Positions 7,479 to 14,312 of a DNA stretch of 33,947 nt are shown one piece after another. Source of the DNA: Actinoplanes lutulentus (GTDB lineage Bacteria; Actinomycetota; Actinomycetes; Mycobacteriales; Micromonosporaceae); the NCBI RefSeq assembly GCF_003259845.1, contig NZ_QLMJ01000037.1, positions 1 through 33,947 on the forward strand, given 5' to 3'. The translations under genes and the position numbers were made by a program. Under the pieces are notes generated by a model that was given only the letters and a program-made list of their open reading frames with translations, was not told the DNA's origin and made no database searches. Positions within the stretch are counted from its first letter, which is position 1. Each line of letters opens with the position of its first letter.

Positions 7479-7520
7479 CGGCCTCGCTGCCGTCCCGGCC
7501 TTCGATCACTGGGGTACGCG

Positions 7521-8720
7521 TTGAGCGATCTGTTGTGGCCCGGCGACGACCGTGCCGGTGACCTGTTCACGGACGCGTCGGTGCTCGCGGCGATGGTCCG
7601 GGTCGAAGCGGCCTGGCTGGATGCCCTGGTCGTGCACGGTGTCGCCGGGCCGGACGCGCGCGACGACCTGACCGGGCTGGTCGGCCCGGACGACGTCGAG
7701 GCGCTGGCCCGGGACGCGGAGTCGGGTGGTAACCCGGTGATTCCCTTGCTCAAGCTGCTGCGCCAACGGCTCGCCGCCCGTAACCCGGCTGCCGCGTCCT
7801 GGCTGCACAAGGGTTTGACCAGCCAGGACGTGCTGGACACCGGACTGGTGCTGTGCCTGACCGAGGCGATCGGCCGGATCCGGGCCGACCTGAGCGCGCA
7901 GATCGCCAGTCTGGTGAGGCTTGCCGGCGACCATCGGGACACCCCGATGGCCGGACGGACGCTGACCCAACACGCCATCCCGATCACTTTCGGTCTGAAG
8001 GCGGCGAGCTGGCTCACTGGGGTACTCGACGCCCGCGACCGCCTCGCCTCCGTCGGCGACCTGCCGGTGCAGCTGGGCGGCGCCGCCGGAAGCCTGGCCG
8101 CGCCGGTGTCCCTCGCCGGATCACCGGCCGTGGTCCGCGACCTTGTCGAGACGACGGCCGGCGCGCTCGGCCTGCGGGCGCGGGACCCGTGGCACACCGC
8201 CCGGGCCCCGCTAACCGGCGCCGCCGACGCGCTCGTGACCTGCACCGACGCATGGGGCCGGATCGCCAACGACGTCCTGGTGGCGGCACGCCCCGAGATT
8301 CATGAGTTGTCGGAAGGCGCGGTCGAGGGCCGCGGCGGCTCGTCCGCGATGCCCAACAAACAGAACCCGGTCCTCTCCATCCTGGTCCGCCGCGCCGCCC
8401 TGGCCGCGCCGTTCCTGGCGGCAACGGTGCACGCGGGCGCGGCGGCCGCTGTCGACGAACGGCCGGACGGCGGCTGGCACGTCGAATGGGCCACCCTGCG
8501 AACCCTGACCCGCCGCACCGTGACAGCCGGCGCGCAGACGGCCGAGTTGCTGGCCGGCCTCCACGTGGAGACGGCGTGGATGACCGCCAACCTGGCCGCG
8601 GCCCGGCCCGGCATCGACGCCGAACAGCGTTCGATCGCCCCGGACGCGGCCCCCGGCGAGCCGTACCGCGGCGCCACCGACCAGATCATCGACGCGGCGA
8701 TCACCCGCGCTAAGGAGTGA
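7521..8720 (+). CDS. pcaB: 3-carboxy-cis,cis-muconate cycloisomerase
   Basis: A fumarase/aspartase-superfamily enzyme that lactonises 3-carboxymuconate to gamma-carboxymuconolactone. The superfamily signature GSSAMPNKQNP is at residues 273-283. Other PcaB features are the N-terminal LFTDASVLAAMVRVEAAWLDAL, the KGLTSQDVLDTGLVL region and LTQHAIPITFGLKAASWL. Length is 399 residues, slightly shorter than many (~450). The start is a TTG at 7521 with GGGGT upstream; a later GTG start would remove conserved N-terminal helix. It follows pcaG in the same operon, and its stop lies next to the pcaL ribosome site. Confidence 0.93.
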   Translation: MSDLLWPGDDRAGDLFTDASVLAAMVRVEAAWLDALVVHGVAGPDARDDLTGLVGPDDVEALARDAESGGNPVIPLLKLLRQRLAARNPAAASWLHKGLTSQDVLDTGLVLCLTEAIGRIRADLSAQIASLVRLAGDHRDTPMAGRTLTQHAIPITFGLKAASWLTGVLDARDRLASVGDLPVQLGGAAGSLAAPVSLAGSPAVVRDLVETTAGALGLRARDPWHTARAPLTGAADALVTCTDAWGRIANDVLVAARPEIHELSEGAVEGRGGSSAMPNKQNPVLSILVRRAALAAPFLAATVHAGAAAAVDERPDGGWHVEWATLRTLTRRTVTAGAQTAELLAGLHVETAWMTANLAAARPGIDAEQRSIAPDAAPGEPYRGATDQIIDAAITRAKE

Positions 8721-8722
8721 GC

Positions 8723-9844
8723 GTGCTGAGCGTGACCGTTTTTGACGATGCGCCGGATCGACCGCTGTTGTTGCTGGGCTCGTCCGTCGGCACCAGCGCC
8801 GAGTCGATGTGGCGGCGGTGCGCGTCGCGGCTCTACGGCCGCTATCACGTGGTCGGCTTCGACCTGCCCGGCCACGGCGGCAGCGCCCCGGCCACCTCGC
8901 CGTTCACCATCGCCGACCTGGCCCGCGACGTGATCGCCATCGCTGATCAGATCCGGCCGTCGGGGTCGTTCTTCTACGCCGGCGACTCGATCGGCGGGGC
9001 AATCGGCCTCCAGTTGCTGCTCGACTTCCCGTCCCGGGTGAACGCGGCCGCACTGCTCTGCACCGGCGCCCAGATCGGCTCCCCGGCGATGTGGCACGAG
9101 CGGGCGGCGCTGGTCCGCGCCGAGGGCACGGCGTCCGTCGTCGCCGGCTCGGCCGAACGCTGGTTCGCACCCGGTTTCGCGGAACGTTCGCCGATGGTCA
9201 CGGCCGCGCTGCTCGACGCGCTGCGGGCAACCGACGACGACAGCTACGCGTACGCATGCGAGGCCCTGGCCGCCTTCGACGTCCGTGACCGCCTCGCCGA
9301 GATCGCATCGCCCCTGCTCGCGGTGGCCGGGGCCCACGACAAGCCGACACCACCGGACGGCCTGGCCCTGATCGCCGACGGCGTGGTCAACGGCCGTCTG
9401 GTGATCCTGCCGGACATCGCCCACCTGGCGCCGGCGGAGAGCCCGGAGGTGGTGGCGTTCCTGCTGGACCAGCACTTCGACGAGTCGCGGGCAGCCGGGA
9501 TCAAGGTGCGCCGCGAGGTACTCGGCGCCGAACACGTGGACCGGGCGACAGCGGGGACAACCGCGTTCACCAGAGACTTCCAGGACCTGATCACCCGCTA
9601 TGCCTGGGGCGAGATCTGGACCCGCGAAGGCCTGGCCCGCCGCGACCGCTCCCTGATCACGCTGACGGCACTGATCGCTCTCGGCCACCACGAAGAGCTG
9701 GCGATGCACGTCCGAGCAGCCCGAACCAACGGCCTCTCCGCCGACGAGATCAAAGAGGTAATCCTCCAGACCGCAATCTACTGCGGCGTCCCAGCGGCAA
9801 ACACCGCCTTCCGGATAGCCCAAAAGGCCCTTTCCAACCTGTAA
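8723..9844 (+). CDS. pcaL: Fused 3-oxoadipate enol-lactonase / 4-carboxymuconolactone decarboxylase
   Basis: A two-domain enzyme doing consecutive steps. The N-terminal alpha/beta hydrolase (residues ~1-250) hydrolyses the enol-lactone; it has LLLLGSSVGTS, the GDSIGG elbow with nucleophile Ser89, and a late His in DIAHLAPAESP. The C-terminal domain (~residues 265-373; RREVLGAEHVDRA, LARRDRSLITL, ALGHHEELAMHVRAA, TAIYCGVPAANTAF) is the decarboxylase PcaC. In the pathway the C-terminal activity acts first. The fusion is typical of actinobacteria. GTG 8723 is chosen over GTG 8717 because AAGGAG at 8712-8717 is spaced 5 nt before it. The product, 3-oxoadipate, would need PcaIJ and PcaF, which are not in this window. 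Confidence 0.94.
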   Translation: MLSVTVFDDAPDRPLLLLGSSVGTSAESMWRRCASRLYGRYHVVGFDLPGHGGSAPATSPFTIADLARDVIAIADQIRPSGSFFYAGDSIGGAIGLQLLLDFPSRVNAAALLCTGAQIGSPAMWHERAALVRAEGTASVVAGSAERWFAPGFAERSPMVTAALLDALRATDDDSYAYACEALAAFDVRDRLAEIASPLLAVAGAHDKPTPPDGLALIADGVVNGRLVILPDIAHLAPAESPEVVAFLLDQHFDESRAAGIKVRREVLGAEHVDRATAGTTAFTRDFQDLITRYAWGEIWTREGLARRDRSLITLTALIALGHHEELAMHVRAARTNGLSADEIKEVILQTAIYCGVPAANTAFRIAQKALSNL

Positions 9845-9901
9845 CCACCTGCCTGCTGGTCCGCTGGCCTGCCAGCCACCCTCGCGGCCCGCCCCAGCGC
9901 G

Positions 9902-9949
9902 GATCTTGAGCGATTTCCGACCCTGGAGTGCGGAAAGTCGCTCAAGATC
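9902..9949. terminator. Long stem-loop after the pca operon
   Basis: The left arm is 9902-9919 (GATCTTGAGCGATTTCCG) and the right arm 9931-9949, which is its complement with one extra G at 9937. The 11-nt loop and 18-bp stem make a strong structure 57 nt after the pcaL stop. There is no T-tract. The GATCTTG start recalls the repeats near 11314 and 11399, so it may be a repeat-family palindrome doubling as a terminator. Confidence 0.55.
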
Positions 9950-10086
9950 GGCTGCTGGCGTGCGCAGCGGTGGCTGGGGGCCTGACATGTGTTGCGGGTG
10001 TTTGTCGTACTCCTGTGCTTTGATCGGGTCCGGACATTCGGGGACCTGTCGGCCAGCCTGCCCCGGCAAACCGCAGGAGGATCAAG

Positions 10087-10959
10087 ATGCAGGGTGCGCC
10101 GGACGGCCTCGCACGCCAACTCTGGCGGGTGGTGGAGCCGATTCACGCGATCCTCTACTACGCGCCCGAGGTGATCGACGAGGCGGCAAAGCTGGGGTAC
10201 GACGTCGATACCCGCTGGCCGAGCTACTTCGCGTGGCGGGCGGCTCCGCTCGGTGCCGTCGGAGCGGAGACGGTGAGCTCCGCGTTCTACAGTTTCAGCC
10301 CGCGCCTGGTCGAAGCGCACATACCGGCCGCCTGGGAGATCGCCGCGCCGGAGACCATCGTTGAGCGCCGTCTCGCCGCCGTCGACCAGGCTTTGCGTAA
10401 CCTGCTCGGCGACGAACGGGTGGCAAGTCCCGAGGTGGCGGAGGCGGCACGCCTGGCCCGGCGCGCGGCATCGGCGGCGGGCACTGCGGGTCGCCCGCTG
10501 GCGGCTGCCAACGCCGGCCTGGAGTGGGCCGACCAGCCGCACCTGGTTCTCTGGCAGGCAGCCACCATCCTGCGCGAACACCGCGGCGACGGTCACGTGG
10601 CGGCCGCCCTGGTGGCCGGCTTCGACCCGTGCGAGCTGCTCGTTTCGTTCGCCGCCGTCGGCGCCGCCCCGGCCGAGGTGTTCGCCAGCCGGGGCTGGAC
10701 CCCGGATGAGTGGGACGACGCCCAGGCCAGATTGGCAGCCCGAGGCTGGGTGAACGAGGACGGCACCGCCACCGAAGCCGGCGTGAAAGCCCGAGCCGAC
10801 CTGGAACAACGCACCAGCGAACTCGCCGCCGGCCCCTGGCAGGCCCTCGACAACGAGGTGGGCCGCTTCGTCCAGCTCGCAGGCCCCCTAGCCGGCCAGA
10901 TCGCCGCCTCAGGAGTCCTGCCCCGCCAAAGCACCCTGGGCCTAAGCACCCGCTCATAA
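10087..10959 (+). CDS. SCO6745-like helical protein, function unknown
   Basis: A 290-residue protein of the family found widely in actinobacteria and named after Streptomyces SCO6745. Family features are the N-terminal LWRVVEPIHAILYYAPEV, YFAWRAAPLGAVGAE, the F-Y-F-P-like AFYSFSPRLVEAHIPAAW, and RGWTPDEWDDAQARLAARGWVNEDG, which looks like a winged-helix segment. No catalytic motif is evident. AGGAGG sits 7 nt before the ATG. It has no operon partner; a repeat-filled gene-free stretch follows. Confidence 0.75.
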   Translation: MQGAPDGLARQLWRVVEPIHAILYYAPEVIDEAAKLGYDVDTRWPSYFAWRAAPLGAVGAETVSSAFYSFSPRLVEAHIPAAWEIAAPETIVERRLAAVDQALRNLLGDERVASPEVAEAARLARRAASAAGTAGRPLAAANAGLEWADQPHLVLWQAATILREHRGDGHVAAALVAGFDPCELLVSFAAVGAAPAEVFASRGWTPDEWDDAQARLAARGWVNEDGTATEAGVKARADLEQRTSELAAGPWQALDNEVGRFVQLAGPLAGQIAASGVLPRQSTLGLSTRS

Positions 10960-10974
10960 CCACCACAACCCTCG

Positions 10975-11040
10975 CCGCTGCCGCTGCCGCTGCTGCCGCT
11001 GCTGCCGCTGCTGCCGCTGCTGCTGCCGCCGCTGACTCCG
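10975..11040. repeat. CCGCTG/CTG microsatellite-like tract
   Basis: A run of CCGCTG and CCGCTGCTG units, followed to about 11100 by spaced copies of a GCTGGGCGACCGCCGCT-like unit. It starts 16 nt after the stop of the SCO6745-like gene. Confidence 0.75.
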
Positions 11041-11121
11041 CCGCCGCTGGCTGGGCGACCGCCGCTGCTTGGGCGACCGCCGCTGACCGCCGCTGGCTGG
11101 GTGGCCACCGCTGCCCGCCCT

Positions 11122-11170
11122 CGATCGCCGATCGCCGATCGCCGACCGCCGACCGCCGACCGCCGACCGG
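11122..11170. repeat. Seven tandem heptamers
   Basis: Three CGATCGC units (11122-11142) are followed by three CGACCGC units and a final CGACCGG (11143-11170). The T-to-C change is shared by all later units, suggesting local duplication after one mutation. Confidence 0.8.
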
Positions 11171-11226
11171 CGTTGGCTGCCGGCTGGGCGACCGTCGATC
11201 GGCGTTGGCTGCCGGCTGGGCGACCG
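11168..11226. repeat. 27-bp perfect direct repeat
   Basis: Two identical 27-nt copies occur at 11168-11194 and 11200-11226 (start CGGCGTTGGCTGCC), separated by TCGAT. Absence of mutations points to a recent duplication. Confidence 0.8.
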
Positions 11227-11291
11227 CCGGGCGCTAACTTCGCGACTGCTGGCCGCTAGCCACCACCCGCTTAGATCGGGAGGCCAACGGC

Positions 11292-11438
11292 GATGGGCCA
11301 CCGGCCTGCGCCAGATCTTGACAAACATCGCCGTCCTGGCGACCGGTGCTTGCACCTAGATCGACCGAGTGACGGTGGTGGGCGACTCGCCGGTGCCGGA
11401 TCTTGGCAAGTCTCGCCGTCATGGCGACCGGCGCCTGC
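11292..11438. repeat. Pair of ~62-bp diverged direct repeats
   Basis: The best-conserved 40 nt lie at 11314-11353 and 11399-11438 (33 of 40 identical). Both begin GATCTTG and contain TCGCC-N5-GGCGA, a small palindrome, then CCGG. Similarity extends weakly ~22 nt upstream in both. They may be members of a dispersed intergenic repeat family. Confidence 0.65.
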
Positions 11439-11519
11439 CCAGAGCGAGCAATTTCGGCGATGCGGGCGTGCCTTGGCCGGCGTGGCAGCGCGGTTCCTGC
11501 GGTCAGTGCGATCGATGCG

Positions 11520-11588
11520 GATGGCGCAGATAGCGGAGATGGCGCAGATGGCGCGCTTGGCGCGCTTGGCGTGGTTGGCGTGGATGGG
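11520..11588. repeat. 9-bp tandem repeat tract
   Basis: About seven imperfect 9-nt units such as GATGGCGCA, CTTGGCGCG and GTTGGCGTG stand in a row. The unit is a multiple of three, but the frames it opens do not look like protein. Confidence 0.65.
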
Positions 11589-11603
11589 GCGGTGTTGGTG
11601 TGT

Positions 11604-11634
11604 AGCCGGCCGCCGGGGAAGGCGGCCGGCTTTT
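11604..11634 (+). terminator. Intrinsic terminator
   Basis: A perfect 11-bp stem (11604-11614 with 11621-11631), loop GGGGAA, then TTTT at 11631-11634. Orientation is plus strand. No plus-strand gene ends nearby except the SCO6745-like gene 645 nt upstream. Confidence 0.65.
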
Positions 11635-11834
11635 CCCGTATTTGCCGGTGGTTGCCGCGGCGGGGAAGCCGCGACGTTGGGGAACCGGGCACCGGGAGGG
11701 TGACGGGGAACGAGGTGGGGCGTCCTCATTCCCCGTCGATGGAGTCACAGCACGTGCGTGGACGGAGCCGTGCCACGCGGGTGGGCTTGGCCTCCGTTTC
11801 TCTGGGGATGTTGATGGGGGACGGCCTGGGAGTC

Positions 11835-11848
11835 TGGGAGCGCTCCCA
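11835..11848. promoter_or_regulatory. CebR-type operator with no gene under it
   Basis: A perfect 14-bp palindrome, TGGGAGCGCTCCCA, identical to the known operator of CebR, the cellobiose-responsive LacI-family repressor of cellulose genes in Streptomyces. It lies 42 nt beyond the stop of the LPMO gene rather than before its start. Read on the minus strand it is preceded by an AT-richer stretch (TTACATTGATGTTAA) like a promoter, but the DNA that follows is gene-free. Confidence 0.7.
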
Positions 11849-11889
11849 TTAACATCAATGTAACAAAGGCGAACCCGCTGCGCGAGGGG

Positions 11890-13011
11890 TCACGTAGTCG
11901 CGGTACAGCTGACCGTCGGCGTCGACGACGTGCCCGTGCCCAGGAAGCCGAAGGTAGTGCTGGCACCCGCCGCGACACTGCCGTTGTAGTTCACATTTGT
12001 CGCACTGGCCGTGTTCCCGCTGGTGGTCAGCGTGGCGTTCCAGGTCTGCTGGATTGGCGGCGTGCCACTGAACCCGAGGGTCACCGTCCAGCTCTTGATC
12101 GCCGCACTTCCGGCGGTCACCTTGACCTCGCCCTGGAACCCGCCCTGCCACTGCGAGGTCACCCCGTAGGCGGCGGCGCAAGCCCCGGTGACCGGCGGCG
12201 TGGATACCGACGGTGACACCGAGGGCGAGGCCGATGCCGAGGGTGAGGTCGACGGAGACGACGACGGAGACGACGACGGAGATGACGAAGCCGACGATGA
12301 GGGTGACGACGACGGCTGGCTGCCGCCGAAGTTCACATCGCTGCAGAAGTAGTACGACTGATCCAGGTGGCTGGCCTGCCAGATTGTGTAGACCATGGCC
12401 CGCCCCGATCGCCCGGAAACGCTGGCCGGGATGTCGATCTGGACACCGTTGCTCAGCTGCTGCGTCCACTGCGCCGCCGGCGTGTTCGGGACCGTCTTGA
12501 TCAGCTCCAGGTCCGACCACTTCAACGGCGTGGTTATCGGGTTGTATCCGACCTTGGTCACATAGACCCGGATGTAGTCAGCGCCGTGCCGCGCGCCGTC
12601 GAAGAGCGACACCGTGAACGAGTTGCCGATCGAGGTGGCTTTCCAGTCACCGACGGTGTCCATTGCGTTGTAGCGACCACTTTCCGTGTGGCCCGCACTG
12701 CACAGCTGCCCGTCCGGGATGACGGTCTCGTGTTGCCCGGCCACACCTTCCCGGAACAGGCCGTTCCAGTTCCACATGGCATTCGGGTTCGCCTGCCAGG
12801 CCTGCCAGCACATCGGATCTTCGGTCGCCATGACCGGGTCCTGGAAACGGGAGCCCCATCGATCGAAGCAACCGTAGTTGCGCGACGCGGGACCGACGAC
12901 GTTGCCGTGCGCCGCGGCCGGGCTACTGGGCGCGACGAGCACGGCAAGAGCTGCGACTATCGCCGCGGCAAAGACAGAGATCAAGAGCCTTTTTTGTACG
13001 CGTGAGGACAT
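11890..13011 (-). CDS. Secreted AA10 lytic polysaccharide monooxygenase with CBM2
   Basis: A secreted copper enzyme that oxidatively cleaves crystalline polysaccharide. The signal peptide ends at AAA|HGN, leaving His35 as the mature N-terminus and first histidine-brace ligand; the second is His142 (GARHGADYIRVYVTK). NYGCFDRWG, YNAMD and SYYFCSDVNFGG fit the AA10 family; the layout resembles cellulose-active Streptomyces enzymes such as LPMO10C more than the chitin-active type. A long Ser/Pro linker (~residues 228-275) leads to a C-terminal CBM2 cellulose-binding module (CAAAYGVTSQWQGGFQGEV, WTVTLGF, TFGFLGTG). Total 373 residues. The ribosome site is weak: GGAG is ~14 nt upstream of the ATG. 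No CebR box lies before the gene, but one lies just after it. Confidence 0.92.
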   Translation of the reverse strand: MSSRVQKRLLISVFAAAIVAALAVLVAPSSPAAAHGNVVGPASRNYGCFDRWGSRFQDPVMATEDPMCWQAWQANPNAMWNWNGLFREGVAGQHETVIPDGQLCSAGHTESGRYNAMDTVGDWKATSIGNSFTVSLFDGARHGADYIRVYVTKVGYNPITTPLKWSDLELIKTVPNTPAAQWTQQLSNGVQIDIPASVSGRSGRAMVYTIWQASHLDQSYYFCSDVNFGGSQPSSSPSSSASSSPSSSPSSSPSTSPSASASPSVSPSVSTPPVTGACAAAYGVTSQWQGGFQGEVKVTAGSAAIKSWTVTLGFSGTPPIQQTWNATLTTSGNTASATNVNYNGSVAAGASTTFGFLGTGTSSTPTVSCTATT

Positions 13012-13145
13012 GTGCGCTCAGCACTCCGGTAAGTCCGGGCCGTCACGTGATGACGACCGACTGCGGTGGATTCGCCGGGAGCTGCCCATGCTCCCGTGAC
13101 CGCGTGGCTCCGGCGGCTGTGCTGTGCGCCCAGACTGGCCCAGCG

Positions 13146-13161
13146 ATTGACCAAAGTCAAT
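13146..13161. promoter_or_regulatory. Palindrome upstream of the LPMO gene
   Basis: ATTGAC-CAAA-GTCAAT, 6-bp perfect arms, about 135 nt before the LPMO start and 8 nt after the stop of the small secreted protein gene. It could be an operator for the LPMO promoter (the minus strand also contains TTGACT as a possible -35). Confidence 0.35.
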
Positions 13162-13169
13162 AAATGGAC

Positions 13170-13547
13170 CTACGCGTACCCGATGGTCCAGTTCTGCCCA
13201 TCCCCGGTTCCGCTGCAGTAGTCGTCGACGCAGACCCGGAACAGAATTTTCCGGCCCTCGCCGAAGTCGTGATCGAACGTGGCGCTCGCGCCAGCCGTGG
13301 ACGGCCCCCGGTGCTCGCCGGACTGGAACGTGCCGTCGGTCCGGATGTACTTGTACTGCACAAACGCCCGCCCGCCGTCGCTCGACCGTTTCGTCAGCCG
13401 GAAGCTGTCGCCCGCCGACACGAAGTGGGCCTCGGCGAGAACCTGACTCGTTTCGTCGTACACCTGGGCGAGCGCATCCAGGCTCGGCGCTGCCGGCGCG
13501 GCAGCCAGGGCGAGAGTCGCCGCGACCGCGGCGATGGGAGCGAACAT
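13170..13547 (-). CDS. Small secreted protein, function unknown
   Basis: A 125-residue protein with a clear signal peptide (MFAPIAAVAATLALAAAPAAP, cleavage near residue 19-21). The mature part, ~105 residues, is rich in beta-type alternation (GDSFRLTKRSSDGG, AFVQYKYIRTDGTF, ATFDHDFGEGRKILFRVCVDDYC) and has two Cys four residues apart (CVDDYC) near the C-terminus. I do not recognise the family. GGAGG sits just upstream of the ATG. It precedes the LPMO gene on the same strand with a 158-nt gap, so co-expression is possible but not shown. Confidence 0.7.
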   Translation of the reverse strand: MFAPIAAVAATLALAAAPAAPSLDALAQVYDETSQVLAEAHFVSAGDSFRLTKRSSDGGRAFVQYKYIRTDGTFQSGEHRGPSTAGASATFDHDFGEGRKILFRVCVDDYCSGTGDGQNWTIGYA

Positions 13548-13668
13548 GATTCCTCCAGGGATCGCCGGTACGGCACGGCCGACATGCCGCGTCGCCCCAA
13601 CCGGAGGTGACTGTCTGTTTACCCCGGTGGCGGCCGGATAATCGGATGCCGGGCGACGGCCGTGCGCT

Positions 13669-13674
13669 TACGGT
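13669..13674 (+). promoter_or_regulatory. -10 element for a leaderless transcript
   Basis: TACGGT followed by 6 nt and then ATG 13681. This TANNNT-to-ATG spacing is the usual layout of leaderless actinobacterial genes, and no good ribosome site is present. Confidence 0.45.
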
Positions 13675-13680
13675 GGCGGG

Positions 13681-14235
13681 ATGTCCGCCCCTGCTGCGCA
13701 CGCCGCCGATCTGTTGATGCAGTTGTCGAACCCGCTTCGCCTGCGGGCTCTCGCTGAGCTGCTCCGCCACGGCAACAACGGCGTGTCCATCAACGAGATG
13801 TCGATCTATCTGGATCTGCCGAAACCCGAGGCCGGCGAGTTGCTCGGCCGACTGGTCGGCGCCGGGCTGGCGACCGGCACCGGCAACGGTGATTTCCGCG
13901 CCCGCGTCGAGGTGCTGCGTGACGCGGCTCAGGCGCTCGACAAGGCGCAGCCGATCGCGCCGCTGCTCGCGAACTTTCCGCAGCTGAAGTCCTATTTCTC
14001 GCATGGTCGCCTGACCAGCCTTCCGCCGACGATGAGTGATCGGTACCAGCAGATCGCGGAACTTTTCGCCCGGTTCCTCGCAGTCGACGGCATCCTGACC
14101 GAGGACGAGGTGAACACCCGGATCGCCGTGGTGGCCGACGACGTCGCCGCGGTCCGCCGGATGCTGGTCGAGACCGGCTGGCTGGAACGCGACCGAGCCG
14201 GCTCGTCTTACGGCTCCGCCCGAACATTCGCCTGA
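13681..14235 (+). CDS. DUF2087 protein with N-terminal winged-helix domain
   Basis: A 184-residue probable transcription regulator. Residues ~8-75 look like an ArsR-type winged HTH (LMQLSNPLRLRALAELLRHG, INEMSIYLDLPKPEAGELLGRLVGAGLA). The C-terminal half is DUF2087, with FSHGRLTSLPP, RYQQIAELFARFLAVDGILTEDEVNTRI and DDVAAVRRMLVETGWLERDRAGSSYG. DUF2087 is often attached to DNA-binding domains; its ligand is unknown. It is probably translated from a leaderless mRNA. It is convergent with the MFS gene and separated from it by a strong hairpin. Confidence 0.82.
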   Translation: MSAPAAHAADLLMQLSNPLRLRALAELLRHGNNGVSINEMSIYLDLPKPEAGELLGRLVGAGLATGTGNGDFRARVEVLRDAAQALDKAQPIAPLLANFPQLKSYFSHGRLTSLPPTMSDRYQQIAELFARFLAVDGILTEDEVNTRIAVVADDVAAVRRMLVETGWLERDRAGSSYGSARTFA

Positions 14236-14246
14236 CCAATCGATCA

Positions 14247-14305
14247 CCCGGCTGGCTCTCACTGTCGTCTCCGCGCCGTCGAGGCAGCGGTGAGAGCCAG
14301 CCGGG
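14247..14305. terminator. Bidirectional terminator hairpin
   Basis: A perfect 16-bp stem: CCCGGCTGGCTCTCAC at 14247-14262 and its complement at 14290-14305, with a 27-nt loop. It sits between the stops of the convergent DUF2087 and MFS genes. No T-tract. Confidence 0.7.
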
Positions 14306-14312
14306 GTGGCCA

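Larger units (their letters stand above)
10960..11889. other. 930-bp gene-free, repeat-rich region
   Basis: No credible gene was found on either strand. Open frames exist but are low-complexity Arg/Ser/Pro translations of repeats. The stretch holds at least five kinds of short repeat (10975-11588), a terminator (11604-11634) and a CebR-type operator (11835-11848), listed separately. It separates the SCO6745-like gene from the end of the LPMO gene. Confidence 0.7.

Noticed and set aside
8300..10069. 589-codon minus-strand frame across pcaB and pcaL
   Set aside because: It covers two clearly identified genes in antisense and shows no family signature.
10954..11355. Arg/Gln-rich minus-strand frame over the repeat zone
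   Set aside because: The translation is only the reading of tandem repeats (RQQRQQ, GGRRSAIGDRR); no start signal or conserved pattern.
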